Origin: Pseudomonadota bacterium
GTDB taxonomy: Bacteria > Pseudomonadota > Alphaproteobacteria > Sphingomonadales > SMXR01
NCBI GenBank assembly: GCA_022568115.1
Contig: JADFFP010000003.1
Coordinates: 1-17,383 of the forward strand
Reading direction: 5' to 3'
Length of the DNA stretch: 17,383 bases
Positions 1 to 6,449 of the stretch are shown here, piece after piece; the first letter of the stretch is position 1, and each line of letters begins with the position of its first letter. The translations under genes were made by a program, and so were the position numbers. The notes under the pieces were generated by a model. It was not told the DNA's origin. It was given only the letters and a program-made list of their open reading frames with translations, and ran no database searches.

Positions 1-110
1 TAGGCGCCGAAGATGAACGTCGACAGAGGAATGAGCGAAATATAGAACCAGTAGACGCTGTACCCGAAAAGACCGGACAACAGGATAAACACAATAAGTT
101 TCAGTCTCAT
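1..110 (-). CDS. N-terminal fragment of a membrane-anchored or exported protein (possibly DUF2125)
   Basis: Only the first 36 codons are present; the gene runs off the left edge. The ATG at 110-108 overlaps the TGA of the plsC-like gene (ATGA), so the two are probably translationally coupled. The peptide starts MRLKLIVFILLSGLFGYSVY, a basic n-region followed by a long hydrophobic stretch, so it is a signal peptide or signal anchor. The hydrophobic start followed by Gly-Tyr-x-x-Tyr-Trp resembles the start of alphaproteobacterial DUF2125 proteins, and from memory such a gene can sit near an acyltransferase in this lineage. That assignment is an inference from very little sequence; an unrelated exported protein is equally possible. 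Confidence 0.5.
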   Translation of the reverse strand, partial: MRLKLIVFILLSGLFGYSVYWFYISLIPLSTFIFGA

Positions 111-826
111 GCGTTGTGCCTGGCTTCCTTAAGGAGTTTTTCTGTTGCCCTGTTCATGTCGCCTTCCAGCTTTTTCATGAAGTCTTCCCTGGTCATTTTT
201 CCGCTGATTGGGGGAAGAAATTCCAAAACCATGGTACCCGGTTTTCTGATATGAGTATCCCGGGGCCAAAAATATCCAGAGTTTAGGGCCACCGGCACAA
301 CCGGGACGTCCAGCATGGTGTAAAGGGCGTAAACACCCGATTGAAAGTTTTTCTTGTGGTTAATATTGACCCGGGTTCCTTCCGGGAAAATAATAATATA
401 GCGTCCCTTGCTTAGGGCCACCTTGCTGGCCCTAACCATTACCCGAAGTGCCACACCGCCGGCCGAACGGTCGATTGGGATTTCCTCCAGCTTTTTCATG
501 TACCAACCGAAAATTGGCAGCTTGAGCATTTCCTTCTTTGCGACTATTGCGGCCTTGGGGATAATAGAGAAAAAAACTGTCGTATCCCATGCTGATTGAT
601 GTTTGCTGGCAATCAGGCATGGAGTAGGGGGGATGTTTTCTAACCCTCTGAATTCCACCTTAATACCCGCAACCTTTAGTAAAAAGGTTGTTCCCTTGGC
701 CCATAAAGTTTGAGGGAAGAAAGCCATGCGCAGAGGAAGCGGGATCGTCAGCAGCCCCATTAGGGCGCAAATAGCGGTCCATGCATAAAAGCCGACATTG
801 AACAAAAAGGAGCGAATATAAATCAT
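107..826 (-). CDS. plsC: 1-acyl-sn-glycerol-3-phosphate acyltransferase family protein (PlsC-like)
   Basis: This membrane-associated acyltransferase is expected to acylate lysophosphatidic acid to phosphatidic acid in phospholipid synthesis. The family motifs are in order: HX4D as H76-Q-S-A-W-D81, a Pro-Ile-Asp-Arg block near residue 119, FPEGTR at 147-152, and VPVAL near 177. An N-terminal hydrophobic segment (about residues 5-35) anchors it at the inner membrane. Length, 239 residues, is normal for the family. ATG at 826 was chosen; an in-frame TTG at 832 would add two residues and neither has a strong Shine-Dalgarno. It follows the YdcF-like gene by 9 bases and overlaps the next gene by 4, as the fourth cistron of the ftsEX operon. 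Acyl-chain or lysophospholipid specificity cannot be read from the sequence. Confidence 0.93.
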   Translation of the reverse strand: MIYIRSFLFNVGFYAWTAICALMGLLTIPLPLRMAFFPQTLWAKGTTFLLKVAGIKVEFRGLENIPPTPCLIASKHQSAWDTTVFFSIIPKAAIVAKKEMLKLPIFGWYMKKLEEIPIDRSAGGVALRVMVRASKVALSKGRYIIIFPEGTRVNINHKKNFQSGVYALYTMLDVPVVPVALNSGYFWPRDTHIRKPGTMVLEFLPPISGKMTREDFMKKLEGDMNRATEKLLKEARHNA

Positions 827-835
827 AACCAAGAT

Positions 836-1405
836 TTAGTTTTTCAAATCAATGTGCACAAGGCTTAAAAGGTACTTATCATATTCGAGGGCAAGGACGA
901 GGGGAGAAACGTCTGCCTTTACCGGATGGGGAATTATAGTCAGGTTATCGGCGTAATCCTGAAAAGTATTCAGGCTTCTGGGCATGTGATAATCAGAGGT
1001 AATGAGGATCAGCGAAGCATAACCCTTGTTTTTTGCCCAAGCGGAAGCTTCCAGGGCATTGGTCCTGGTGTTGGTAGCCTGTCTTCCTGTATCGACACAG
1101 CAGTCCCATAGGGCTTGGTCCTGGCCGAAAACCGCAAGGATGGTTTCATTGTTAATTTTTTGGTCAACCCCGGAAATCAGCAACCTGTTTCCACGCCCGG
1201 CAATCAAAACTTTAAAACCTTCATCAATGCGGCCTGGTCCGCCGGTCAAGACCACTATTCCATCTGCACGGCTTATCGTTTGTTCAATGCCCCTGACGGA
1301 CACAACAAATCCAGCAAACCCGAAAGCCCAAACGATTGTCAGGAAGAAAACAAGATAAAAGGCCCTAAGCAGCAAGAGCCCGGATTTAGAATACATGTAA
1401 AGCAT
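836..1405 (-). CDS. YdcF family (DUF218) membrane protein
   Basis: This is a DUF218/YdcF family protein of about 189 residues. A single N-terminal membrane segment (about residues 9-35) precedes a soluble domain starting with the typical A-D-G-I-V-V-L-T-G-G-P-G-R-I block, then LLISG and a T-N-T-R-T-N-A-L-E-A segment, the equivalent of the ENTxxNA motif, followed by ILITSDYHMPRS. The family includes E. coli YdcF and ElyC/SanA, linked to envelope or peptidoglycan homeostasis, but its biochemical activity is poorly defined. ATG at 1405 is preferred because AAGGG lies about 8 bases upstream; GTG at 1408 is also possible. It sits 17 bases after ftsX and 9 before plsC, an envelope-oriented operon. 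I do not assign a substrate. Confidence 0.88.
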   Translation of the reverse strand: MLYMYSKSGLLLLRAFYLVFFLTIVWAFGFAGFVVSVRGIEQTISRADGIVVLTGGPGRIDEGFKVLIAGRGNRLLISGVDQKINNETILAVFGQDQALWDCCVDTGRQATNTRTNALEASAWAKNKGYASLILITSDYHMPRSLNTFQDYADNLTIIPHPVKADVSPLVLALEYDKYLLSLVHIDLKN

Positions 1406-1422
1406 CACTATCGCCCTTTACA

Positions 1423-2355
1423 TCAGACCATTTTGCCCAAAGCATGACGGACCGTCATATCAGCAGTCCACATGCTAAGCAAAGATGTCAAGAATGGAAC
1501 CAGGCCAAGAAGGGTCATTTGCCCGGCAGTCAGATACAGTCGCGGCAACAGTCCCCCGCCAATGCGGGCCGCTAAATATAGGATCAGGGATATCGTCAAC
1601 ATTGCCGCTATCAGACCAATTAACCCTCCCTTGAAACCATGCAACATAAACAATTTCCGAAATTCACTGGCAATAAGCGAATCCTTGGCGCCAATCAGGT
1701 GCATAATTTCCACTGTTTCACGGTGGGCCGCCAAGGCCGATTTAGTGGCAAATACCACCATGGCAACCGTGGTCAGCACGATCAGTGCGATGCTGACAAA
1801 GACCGCCACCTGAACCATATTTGAAAGAGAGGTCAACCGACCTATCCATTGCTGGTGATCATCCAGGCTGGCGTCGGGAGCCTTGACCCGAAGGCGGGCA
1901 TTCAGGGCCGCTGTATCAATCCGGGAGCCTTGCCGGATGGTCACGGATACCATGGCCGGAACAGGAAGGTCATCGGTGACATTTCCTACCCCAAGCCAGG
2001 GCTCAAGCAGGGCTTCCAGCTCGTTTTCCGGGATTGTGCGGGCCTCGATCACACCGGCAGTATCTTCGAGAACTTCCATTACAGCCCGGGTTTGGCGTTC
2101 ACGCTCCTGGGCCTCTGGATGAACTATTTGGACGGTCAAAACCTGTGACAAATCCGTTGACCAGGCATTGGTGGCGTTAAAGATAGCCAGTCCTGTTGCC
2201 GACCCCAGAAGTGTTAAATATGCCATAACGGCAATGATTAAAGGCAGGAAACGATTGCTCTTTTCCTTCGGCGGAAGAAAGTAAAAGGTCTTCAGCCGGC
2301 CCAGGAATGAAACCTCCAGAAAGCTGGTCCGGGTTTTTTCGTCTTCAGCGGCCAT
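1423..2355 (-). CDS. ftsX: Cell division protein FtsX (permease-like subunit of FtsEX)
   Basis: FtsX pairs with the ATPase FtsE at the inner membrane, where FtsEX transmits ATP-driven changes to periplasmic peptidoglycan hydrolase regulators during division. The 310-residue protein has the family topology: a cytoplasmic N-terminus, a first membrane segment near residues 37-60, an extracytoplasmic domain of roughly 120 residues, and three C-terminal membrane segments (about 175-200, 225-255 and 275-300). The conserved cytoplasmic block R-E-T-V-E-I-M-H-L-I-G-A-K between segments two and three is clear. The ATG at 2355 is chosen over longer in-frame starts because it is preceded by AGGGAAG at suitable spacing and overlaps the ftsE stop by only 11 bases. 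Overlap and adjacency to FtsE make the assignment secure. Confidence 0.95.
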   Translation of the reverse strand: MAAEDEKTRTSFLEVSFLGRLKTFYFLPPKEKSNRFLPLIIAVMAYLTLLGSATGLAIFNATNAWSTDLSQVLTVQIVHPEAQERERQTRAVMEVLEDTAGVIEARTIPENELEALLEPWLGVGNVTDDLPVPAMVSVTIRQGSRIDTAALNARLRVKAPDASLDDHQQWIGRLTSLSNMVQVAVFVSIALIVLTTVAMVVFATKSALAAHRETVEIMHLIGAKDSLIASEFRKLFMLHGFKGGLIGLIAAMLTISLILYLAARIGGGLLPRLYLTAGQMTLLGLVPFLTSLLSMWTADMTVRHALGKMV

Positions 2356-3004
2356 AAGATAATCTTCCCTCATGAAGTTTGAGTATCGGCACATGGTAGC
2401 GGGCCACCAACTGTGGATCATGAGTTGCGATCAGCAACGTTGTCCCCATTTTGTTCAGCTCGACAAAAAGCTTCATTATCCGCTCAGCCATATCCGGGTC
2501 GACATTGCCGGTCGGTTCATCCCCCAGCAGCAATTGGGGTTTTGTTACCACCGCTCTGGCAATGGCCACCCTTTGTTTTTCTCCGCCGGAAAGGGTTGGC
2601 GGCAAAGCGCCGGTTTTGTGTCCCAAGCCAACCCATTCCAGTATTTCCTCGGCGTTTGACTGAATCTCTTTTCGTTTCACCCCCATTATGTGCAGGGGCA
2701 GGGCGACGTTTTCCAGCGCCGTCAAATGATCCAAGAGGCGAAATTCCTGGAAAACTATGCCGATCCTTCGGCGCAATTTGATCAGACCACTGCGCTGGGC
2801 CTTCCCTATATCTTTCTCAAAACAGGTCAGCCTTCCACGCGAATGGCGGTGAGATAAAGACAACAGTTTTAAAAGTGATGATTTTCCTGCACCGCTGGGC
2901 CCAGTTAAAAAATGAAACGAACCTGCCTCCAGTTCAAAATTTATGTCGGTCAGAATTTCTTCTTCGCTGCCATACCGCATTCCGACATTTTCAAAGCGGA
3001 TCAA
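2345..3004 (-). CDS. ftsE: Cell division ATP-binding protein FtsE
   Basis: ABC-type ATPase subunit of FtsEX, acting on the cytoplasmic face of the inner membrane. All ABC motifs are present in 219 residues: Walker A GPSGAGKSS (35-43), Q-loop Q86 in VFQEFRLLDHLT, signature LSGGEKQR (138-145), Walker B LLLGDEPTGNVD (158-169) and switch His195 in ATHD. FQEFRLL after Walker A and the short length are typical of FtsE rather than LolD. The start is TTG at 3004, supported by a strong GGAGG five to six bases upstream and by the family-typical MIRFENV beginning. It is the first gene of a minus-strand envelope operon, divergent from the MJ0042 gene, with a 201-base shared upstream region in which I could not pick a convincing promoter. 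Confidence 0.96.
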   Translation of the reverse strand: MIRFENVGMRYGSEEEILTDINFELEAGSFHFLTGPSGAGKSSLLKLLSLSHRHSRGRLTCFEKDIGKAQRSGLIKLRRRIGIVFQEFRLLDHLTALENVALPLHIMGVKRKEIQSNAEEILEWVGLGHKTGALPPTLSGGEKQRVAIARAVVTKPQLLLGDEPTGNVDPDMAERIMKLFVELNKMGTTLLIATHDPQLVARYHVPILKLHEGRLSYGR

Positions 3005-3152
3005 ATAAACCTCCGGCTCAAAACTCTTGTGTTGTTTTAGATTTACACGTCAGGTTTCTGGCCGTCCAGACTAATCAGGATTTTTCATTTGTTGATTAAG
3101 GCCGCCACCTGGGATAGGGATAAACTGTTTTGAAACCAAGCAGGATTTTAGG

Positions 3153-3190
3153 TTAAGACCAACGCTTTCCAGTGCCGTGATTTTGGTCTT
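3153..3190 (+). promoter_or_regulatory. Inverted repeat upstream of the MJ0042/DUF3426 gene
   Basis: TTAAGACCAA at 3153-3162 is repeated in inverted form as TTGGTCTT (3183-3190) followed by TAA, giving an 8-bp stem extendable by two pairs across a one-base bulge, with a 20-base loop. The right arm ends just before the TAAGGA Shine-Dalgarno (about 3191-3196) and 15 bases before the ATG at 3206. As RNA it could modulate ribosome access; as DNA it could be a dimeric operator in the ftsE/MJ0042 divergent region. The repeat is seen; the function is inference. Confidence 0.35.
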
Positions 3191-3205
3191 TAAGGAAAAC
3201 AATAA

Positions 3206-3985
3206 ATGATTATCAACTGCACTGAATGTGGAACGCGTTATATTGTAGCACCTCAGGCCATCGGCAAGGACGGGCGCCTGGTAAAGTGTTCCAAATGTGC
3301 ACACACTTGGTTCGAGGAACCTCCGGAGGAGGATTTGGAAATTGTACCGGAACAAGTTATTGTCGGGGAACAGGATTCAAACACCAAAACGGAGGAAGAT
3401 ATGAAATCTAAGCCCGAAAAAAAAGATCCCGTAATGGAAAAAAAAGACCCGCAAGGTTTGGAAATCAGACGCAATGTACCAGCCGTGATAAAAGAGAAAC
3501 CCCATGGAATAACGATAGGCTGGATTGTCCTTGTGGTTTTTCTGTTGGGCCTGATCTTTTCCCTTTATTATTTTCGCCAACCCTTGGAGGATGAATACAC
3601 GGTTGCCAAAGTTCTTTACCAAAAATGGGATTTTCTGGTCATGGGAAAAAATCCGCCAGCCCAGCCCGTGCCGCTGCCGATCGTGGAAACCAAAGCACAT
3701 CCGGCATCGTTCCTGGCCATACGTCAAAGCGCAGAGGTCAGGTTCATTGAGGGTTTGCCCAGCCTGGCCTTGGCTCTTGAGATCACCAACACAGGGAGAA
3801 ATGACGTAGAGCTCCCCATTTTGACTGGGATTATTAATAATGCGGAAGAGGTGGAGGTTTTTACCTGGGCGATGAAACTGAATCCTTCCCTTATCCCGGC
3901 TGGCGGTTTCCAGCAATTTAATATTAATGTAGATAATATCCCGGCAGATTCTGCCACCGCAGAAGTGTTTTTCGACTGGAACTAA
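3206..3985 (+). CDS. MJ0042-type zinc-ribbon, DUF3426-like membrane protein
   Basis: The 259-residue protein starts with an MJ0042/CJ0042-type zinc finger: C5-x2-C8 and C28-x2-C31 within the characteristic I-x-C-x-x-C-x-x-R-Y and R-L-V-K-C-S-K-C-A-H-T-W blocks. An acidic/lysine-rich linker follows, with a short internal repeat (E-K-K-D-P twice, about residues 71-82), then one membrane segment at about 104-123 and a C-terminal extracytoplasmic domain with a DUF3426-like beta-sandwich pattern (A-L-x-I-T-N-T-G near 192, ending V-F-F-D-W-N). The cytoplasmic zinc ribbon tethered to a periplasmic domain suggests sensing or assembly, but the family's function is unknown. It is divergent from ftsE, an arrangement familiar from alphaproteobacteria. 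ATG 3206 has TAAGGA upstream. Confidence 0.9.
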   Translation: MIINCTECGTRYIVAPQAIGKDGRLVKCSKCAHTWFEEPPEEDLEIVPEQVIVGEQDSNTKTEEDMKSKPEKKDPVMEKKDPQGLEIRRNVPAVIKEKPHGITIGWIVLVVFLLGLIFSLYYFRQPLEDEYTVAKVLYQKWDFLVMGKNPPAQPVPLPIVETKAHPASFLAIRQSAEVRFIEGLPSLALALEITNTGRNDVELPILTGIINNAEEVEVFTWAMKLNPSLIPAGGFQQFNINVDNIPADSATAEVFFDWN

Positions 3986-4009
3986 AGGCCCTCCCGGTTT
4001 CCGGATTTT

Positions 4010-4462
4010 TTAGAAAACCGTTACCGGGCGTTGCTCAAATAAAGCCCGGAACGCCAAAAGCGTTTTAAGGGCTTCCCCAGTTTCACCCCTGCTGGCTTGG
4101 TTTCGCATCTGAGAGATCAGGTTTTTAAATGAAGAAAACCCCGGCATCGCTATCCGCCCGGGATTTTCATTCAGGCTAAGCCGGCGTGAAAGTAACATAA
4201 ATTCGGCGTCGAACATGATTTCCATTCGGGCCTGAAGATTACCCGCCAAATGGTCAAATTCTTCCAGGTCCTGTTCCTTTGCCAACATCTGGACCATGCG
4301 TTCCATAAGCGCTTGTACGCTTTGTTCTTCAAAGGAACCGTTATCCTCCAGCCGGAGAGCTGTTTGCCATAAGTATCTGGAAACCTCTTCAAAATCTTCC
4401 GGGGTTTCCGCCGAACGAAGTTTCCAGTAGGCGGACCTGAGCGCCAGATAAATTCCGGTCTT
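4010..4462 (-). pseudogene. Downstream remnant of the TIGR02302/DUF4175 gene, separated by in-frame stops
   Basis: The reading frame of the DUF4175 gene resumes after two TAA codons (4483-4481 and 4465-4463) without a frameshift. It encodes 150 residues, beginning K-T-G-I-Y-L-A-L-R-S-A-Y-W-K-L-R and containing L-W-Q-T-A-L-R-L-E-D-N-G, which I recognise as the conserved central alpha-helical region of TIGR02302 proteins. The frame then ends at TAA 4012-4010, so the long Gln-rich C-terminal part of the usual ~850-residue protein is missing. No credible start with a Shine-Dalgarno precedes the conserved block; the first ATG (4306) lies inside it. This makes a separate functional gene unlikely, and I call it a decayed 3' part. 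Sequencing error is an alternative. Confidence 0.7.
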
Positions 4463-4480
4463 TTATTGAAAAGCAGCTTT

Positions 4481-5611
4481 TTAATTGGTCAGGATATTCA
4501 GACGCTGGATCTGGGCACTTTTCCGGCCTGGTGTAATGAGCAGGGCTTTCCGGATAGAGACCAGTGTTTGTGCTACCGGGTTCTGAAAGGATTTTTCAGG
4601 GAGCAAAAGAATTACGGGTTCGCCGGTGCCGATTTGACCTAAACTATCAACAGCTTTGATAACAGCACTAACAGTGGATCCCGCCCAGGGGTGGCTTAAT
4701 AGGTTGGTGTGATAAGTCAGGGTTATTTGGCCATCCGGGACAACAAACACCGGAAGAAAAATTACTTCAGTCTCGGTACCTGTTATTCCCCGGCGGCTCA
4801 GTTCCAAAAAAACCTCTTCCACACCGTGATCATCCCAAAGAGTATATTTTAATTCATAGGATTTTCTTTTAGTCAGGGTAGGCTTGGCAACCAATGCCAC
4901 CCTAGGAGCCTCATCCGGAATAACCTCGAAAGCTTGCCGTATGGAAACATATGGACCGACCCTGATATCCAGCGTCGTTTCTTCATTCAGGATATGCTTC
5001 GAAAGATAAACACCCTTGCTGGTTTTATAACTTCGGCCAAGAGAATTTCCGAGCGAAATAAAAGGTGAAAAATCCTCGGTGTTTTTAATCTCAATTGTCA
5101 GGATACTTCCTTCCGGCAAGAAAATAATGTCATTTCCATCGTAACGGCCATAAGGTCCTTCCTTCTCAGACAAAAGGAAGACTTCCTGCTGATTCAAATA
5201 AGATGGGGGAGTTATGGTAAGGTTCAGCAAAATTTCCGTCGGCGGTTGCTTCAGGGAAAAAGTCATGGCCTGAAGGATACGGCCAGGAATTCCAGACTCT
5301 GTATAGGAAACCCCAAGAATCAGTCCTCCAAGCACAGCGAAAGAAAGGGCGTGTAACTTCCACGCCGGTTGTAGACCCAGCAATTTAACCTCAGCCGGGC
5401 TTTGGTAATGTTTAAGCCTGCTGTAAGCCCGGAGGTTCTTGCGAGTGTTCCAATAGACGGCACTAAGGCAGCCCACCAGGGCAATATTCTTTAACCAGTA
5501 GGGCAGGTAAGCCCAAACCTCGAATAGGGAAGCAGAAACATATGCCCCAAAAATCACCAGTGCATACTGAACAATCCTAAAGAGCGTTTTCGTTTTCGAC
5601 ATTTGCTGCAA
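4481..5611 (-). CDS. TIGR02302/DUF4175 family protein, N-terminal part (gene interrupted)
   Basis: This 376-residue frame matches the N-terminal half of TIGR02302/DUF4175 proteins, large alphaproteobacterial inner-membrane proteins of unknown function. Two membrane segments lie near residues 12-55, a third near 90-108, followed by extracytoplasmic Ig-like/beta regions (the I-T-P-P-S-Y-L motif near 138; Y-x-L-K-Y-T-L-W-D-D-H-G-V near 255, a typical signature). The loop between the second and third segments is much shorter than I expect for the family. The frame ends at TAA 4483-4481 inside a conserved stretch, and the homology continues in the same frame (see 4010-4462). The TTG at 5611 is preferred because GGAG lies 8 bases upstream inside the preceding lipoprotein gene; ATG 5602 is the alternative. 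Whether the truncated product is functional is unknown. Confidence 0.75.
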   Translation of the reverse strand: MQQMSKTKTLFRIVQYALVIFGAYVSASLFEVWAYLPYWLKNIALVGCLSAVYWNTRKNLRAYSRLKHYQSPAEVKLLGLQPAWKLHALSFAVLGGLILGVSYTESGIPGRILQAMTFSLKQPPTEILLNLTITPPSYLNQQEVFLLSEKEGPYGRYDGNDIIFLPEGSILTIEIKNTEDFSPFISLGNSLGRSYKTSKGVYLSKHILNEETTLDIRVGPYVSIRQAFEVIPDEAPRVALVAKPTLTKRKSYELKYTLWDDHGVEEVFLELSRRGITGTETEVIFLPVFVVPDGQITLTYHTNLLSHPWAGSTVSAVIKAVDSLGQIGTGEPVILLLPEKSFQNPVAQTLVSIRKALLITPGRKSAQIQRLNILTN

Positions 5612-5613
5612 AT

Positions 5614-5751
5614 TTAATTCTCCACAGCTTGAATTAGGACAATGGCCGTGTCTTTATATTCATCCGGGGCTTCCAATTCCCCTTTTTTACCGCAGGCGCC
5701 AAGGCCAAGAGCGAAAAGCAAAAGAAAAGTAGTCAAGGTAGCTGTTTTCAT
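5614..5751 (-). CDS. Small LptM-like lipoprotein (45 residues)
   Basis: A short gene below the usual ORF length cut. It encodes a basic start (M-K-T), a hydrophobic h-region and a lipobox L-G-A-C (residues 17-20), then G-K-K-G-E-L-E-A-P, which is the hallmark C-G-x-K-G-x-L-x-x-P of YifL/LptM-type lipoproteins. E. coli LptM assists maturation of the LPS translocon LptDE; whether this protein does so is inference. In other alphaproteobacteria I recall a similar lipoprotein between argH and lysA. Here its TAA (5616-5614) is 2 bases from the TTG start of the DUF4175 gene, whose Shine-Dalgarno lies within the lipoprotein's last codons, so they are co-transcribed. The ORF on the opposite strand (5642-5833) is its shadow. 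Confidence 0.82.
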   Translation of the reverse strand: MKTATLTTFLLLFALGLGACGKKGELEAPDEYKDTAIVLIQAVEN

Positions 5752-5784
5752 ATCCAGTTCTCATAATTACTGTTGGAAATGCTC

Positions 5785-5813
5785 TCTTAATCTACATTTG
5801 TTCCAAAGGTCAA
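5785..5813 (-). promoter_or_regulatory. Candidate promoter for lipoprotein-DUF4175
   Basis: On the minus strand TTGACC (5813-5808, five of six matches to the -35 consensus) is followed after 17 bases by TTAAGA (5790-5785), a weak -10. It lies about 35-60 bases upstream of the lipoprotein ATG in the 127-base divergent region shared with the tlpA-like gene. The spacing is right but the -10 is poor, so this is tentative. Confidence 0.25.
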
Positions 5814-5878
5814 ATCAAGCCAACAAAATGTGAGATTGAAGCGGTGGAAAAAAAAATGCAAACCCACTAAAAGAAAGC

Positions 5879-6448
5879 ATGAAAAAAATACTTCCCATAT
5901 TGATCATCGTCACGGCAGCCAGTGGTTGGTTTTTGTTCCTGCTTTACCAGGATTGGACCTCCCTGGCCCACCTGGAGCGCGAGACTCGGGGAACCATGTC
6001 TGAGTTCATCATCTTTGACAGAAAAAAAGACACGCCCCAAAACCCGGTTTTTGACCGGGATGAAAATACTCTCAGTTTTAAGGATTTCAAGGGCACGGCA
6101 CTTCTGGTTAATTTATGGGCGACCTGGTGCGAGCCGTGCCGTGAGGAAATGCCAACCCTTTTGGATTTGCAAAAAATAATGGAAGGGGAAAACTTTCGGA
6201 TACTGACGATTTCTATTGATTGGCAGGGTTACAAGGTTATCGACCCATTTCTGGAGGAATATCAGGTTGCCGACCTGACTGTCTATTGGGATAAATCAAA
6301 CCGGCTTCCAAATCAGCTGGCGGTCAAGGGATTGCCATTGACGATTCTGATTAACAAGGACGGAGACTGGGTCGGCCGCCTTGATGGCCCTGCGGAATGG
6401 AACAGCGTTGACGCCATCCGCTTAATGCGGGCTGCGGCAAGAGAATAG
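5879..6448 (+). CDS. TlpA family thiol:disulfide oxidoreductase
   Basis: A membrane-anchored thioredoxin-like protein acting in the periplasm, expected to keep cysteines reduced, for example during cytochrome c or cytochrome oxidase assembly. The 189-residue protein has an N-terminal signal anchor (about residues 4-22) and a TlpA-type domain with the active site W-A-T-W-C84-E-P-C87, the following R-E-E-M-P, and the cis-proline loop at G-L-P153-L-T. Family length is normal. ATG 5879 is preceded by AAGAAAG. It is divergent from the lipoprotein gene and convergent with hbd, with just one base between the two stop codons (TAG 6446-6448; TAG 6452-6450). In related genomes I recall tlpA next to argH, the lipoprotein and lysA; argH and lysA are absent here. 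CcmG/DsbE is less likely by context. Confidence 0.92.
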   Translation: MKKILPILIIVTAASGWFLFLLYQDWTSLAHLERETRGTMSEFIIFDRKKDTPQNPVFDRDENTLSFKDFKGTALLVNLWATWCEPCREEMPTLLDLQKIMEGENFRILTISIDWQGYKVIDPFLEEYQVADLTVYWDKSNRLPNQLAVKGLPLTILINKDGDWVGRLDGPAEWNSVDAIRLMRAAARE

Positions 6449-6449
6449 T

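Noticed and set aside
3071..3355. Minus-strand 94-codon frame between ftsE and the MJ0042 gene
   Set aside because: It overlaps the zinc-ribbon coding region, which has clear CxxC motifs on the other strand, and its own peptide shows no recognisable feature.
3414..3453. Short repeat coding E-K-K-D-P twice as a tandem-repeat element
   Set aside because: Only two imperfect copies in a low-complexity lysine-rich linker; expected in such linkers.
3993..4030. Possible terminator between the MJ0042 gene and the DUF4175 remnant
   Set aside because: CGGTTT and AAACCG can pair over 6 bp with a 14-base loop, but no T-run follows the stem on the plus strand; too weak to list.
5642..5833. Plus-strand 63-codon frame in the tlpA upstream region
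   Set aside because: It is antisense to the LptM-like lipoprotein gene, lacks a ribosome-binding site and gives a low-complexity basic peptide; the lipobox and operon spacing favour the minus strand.
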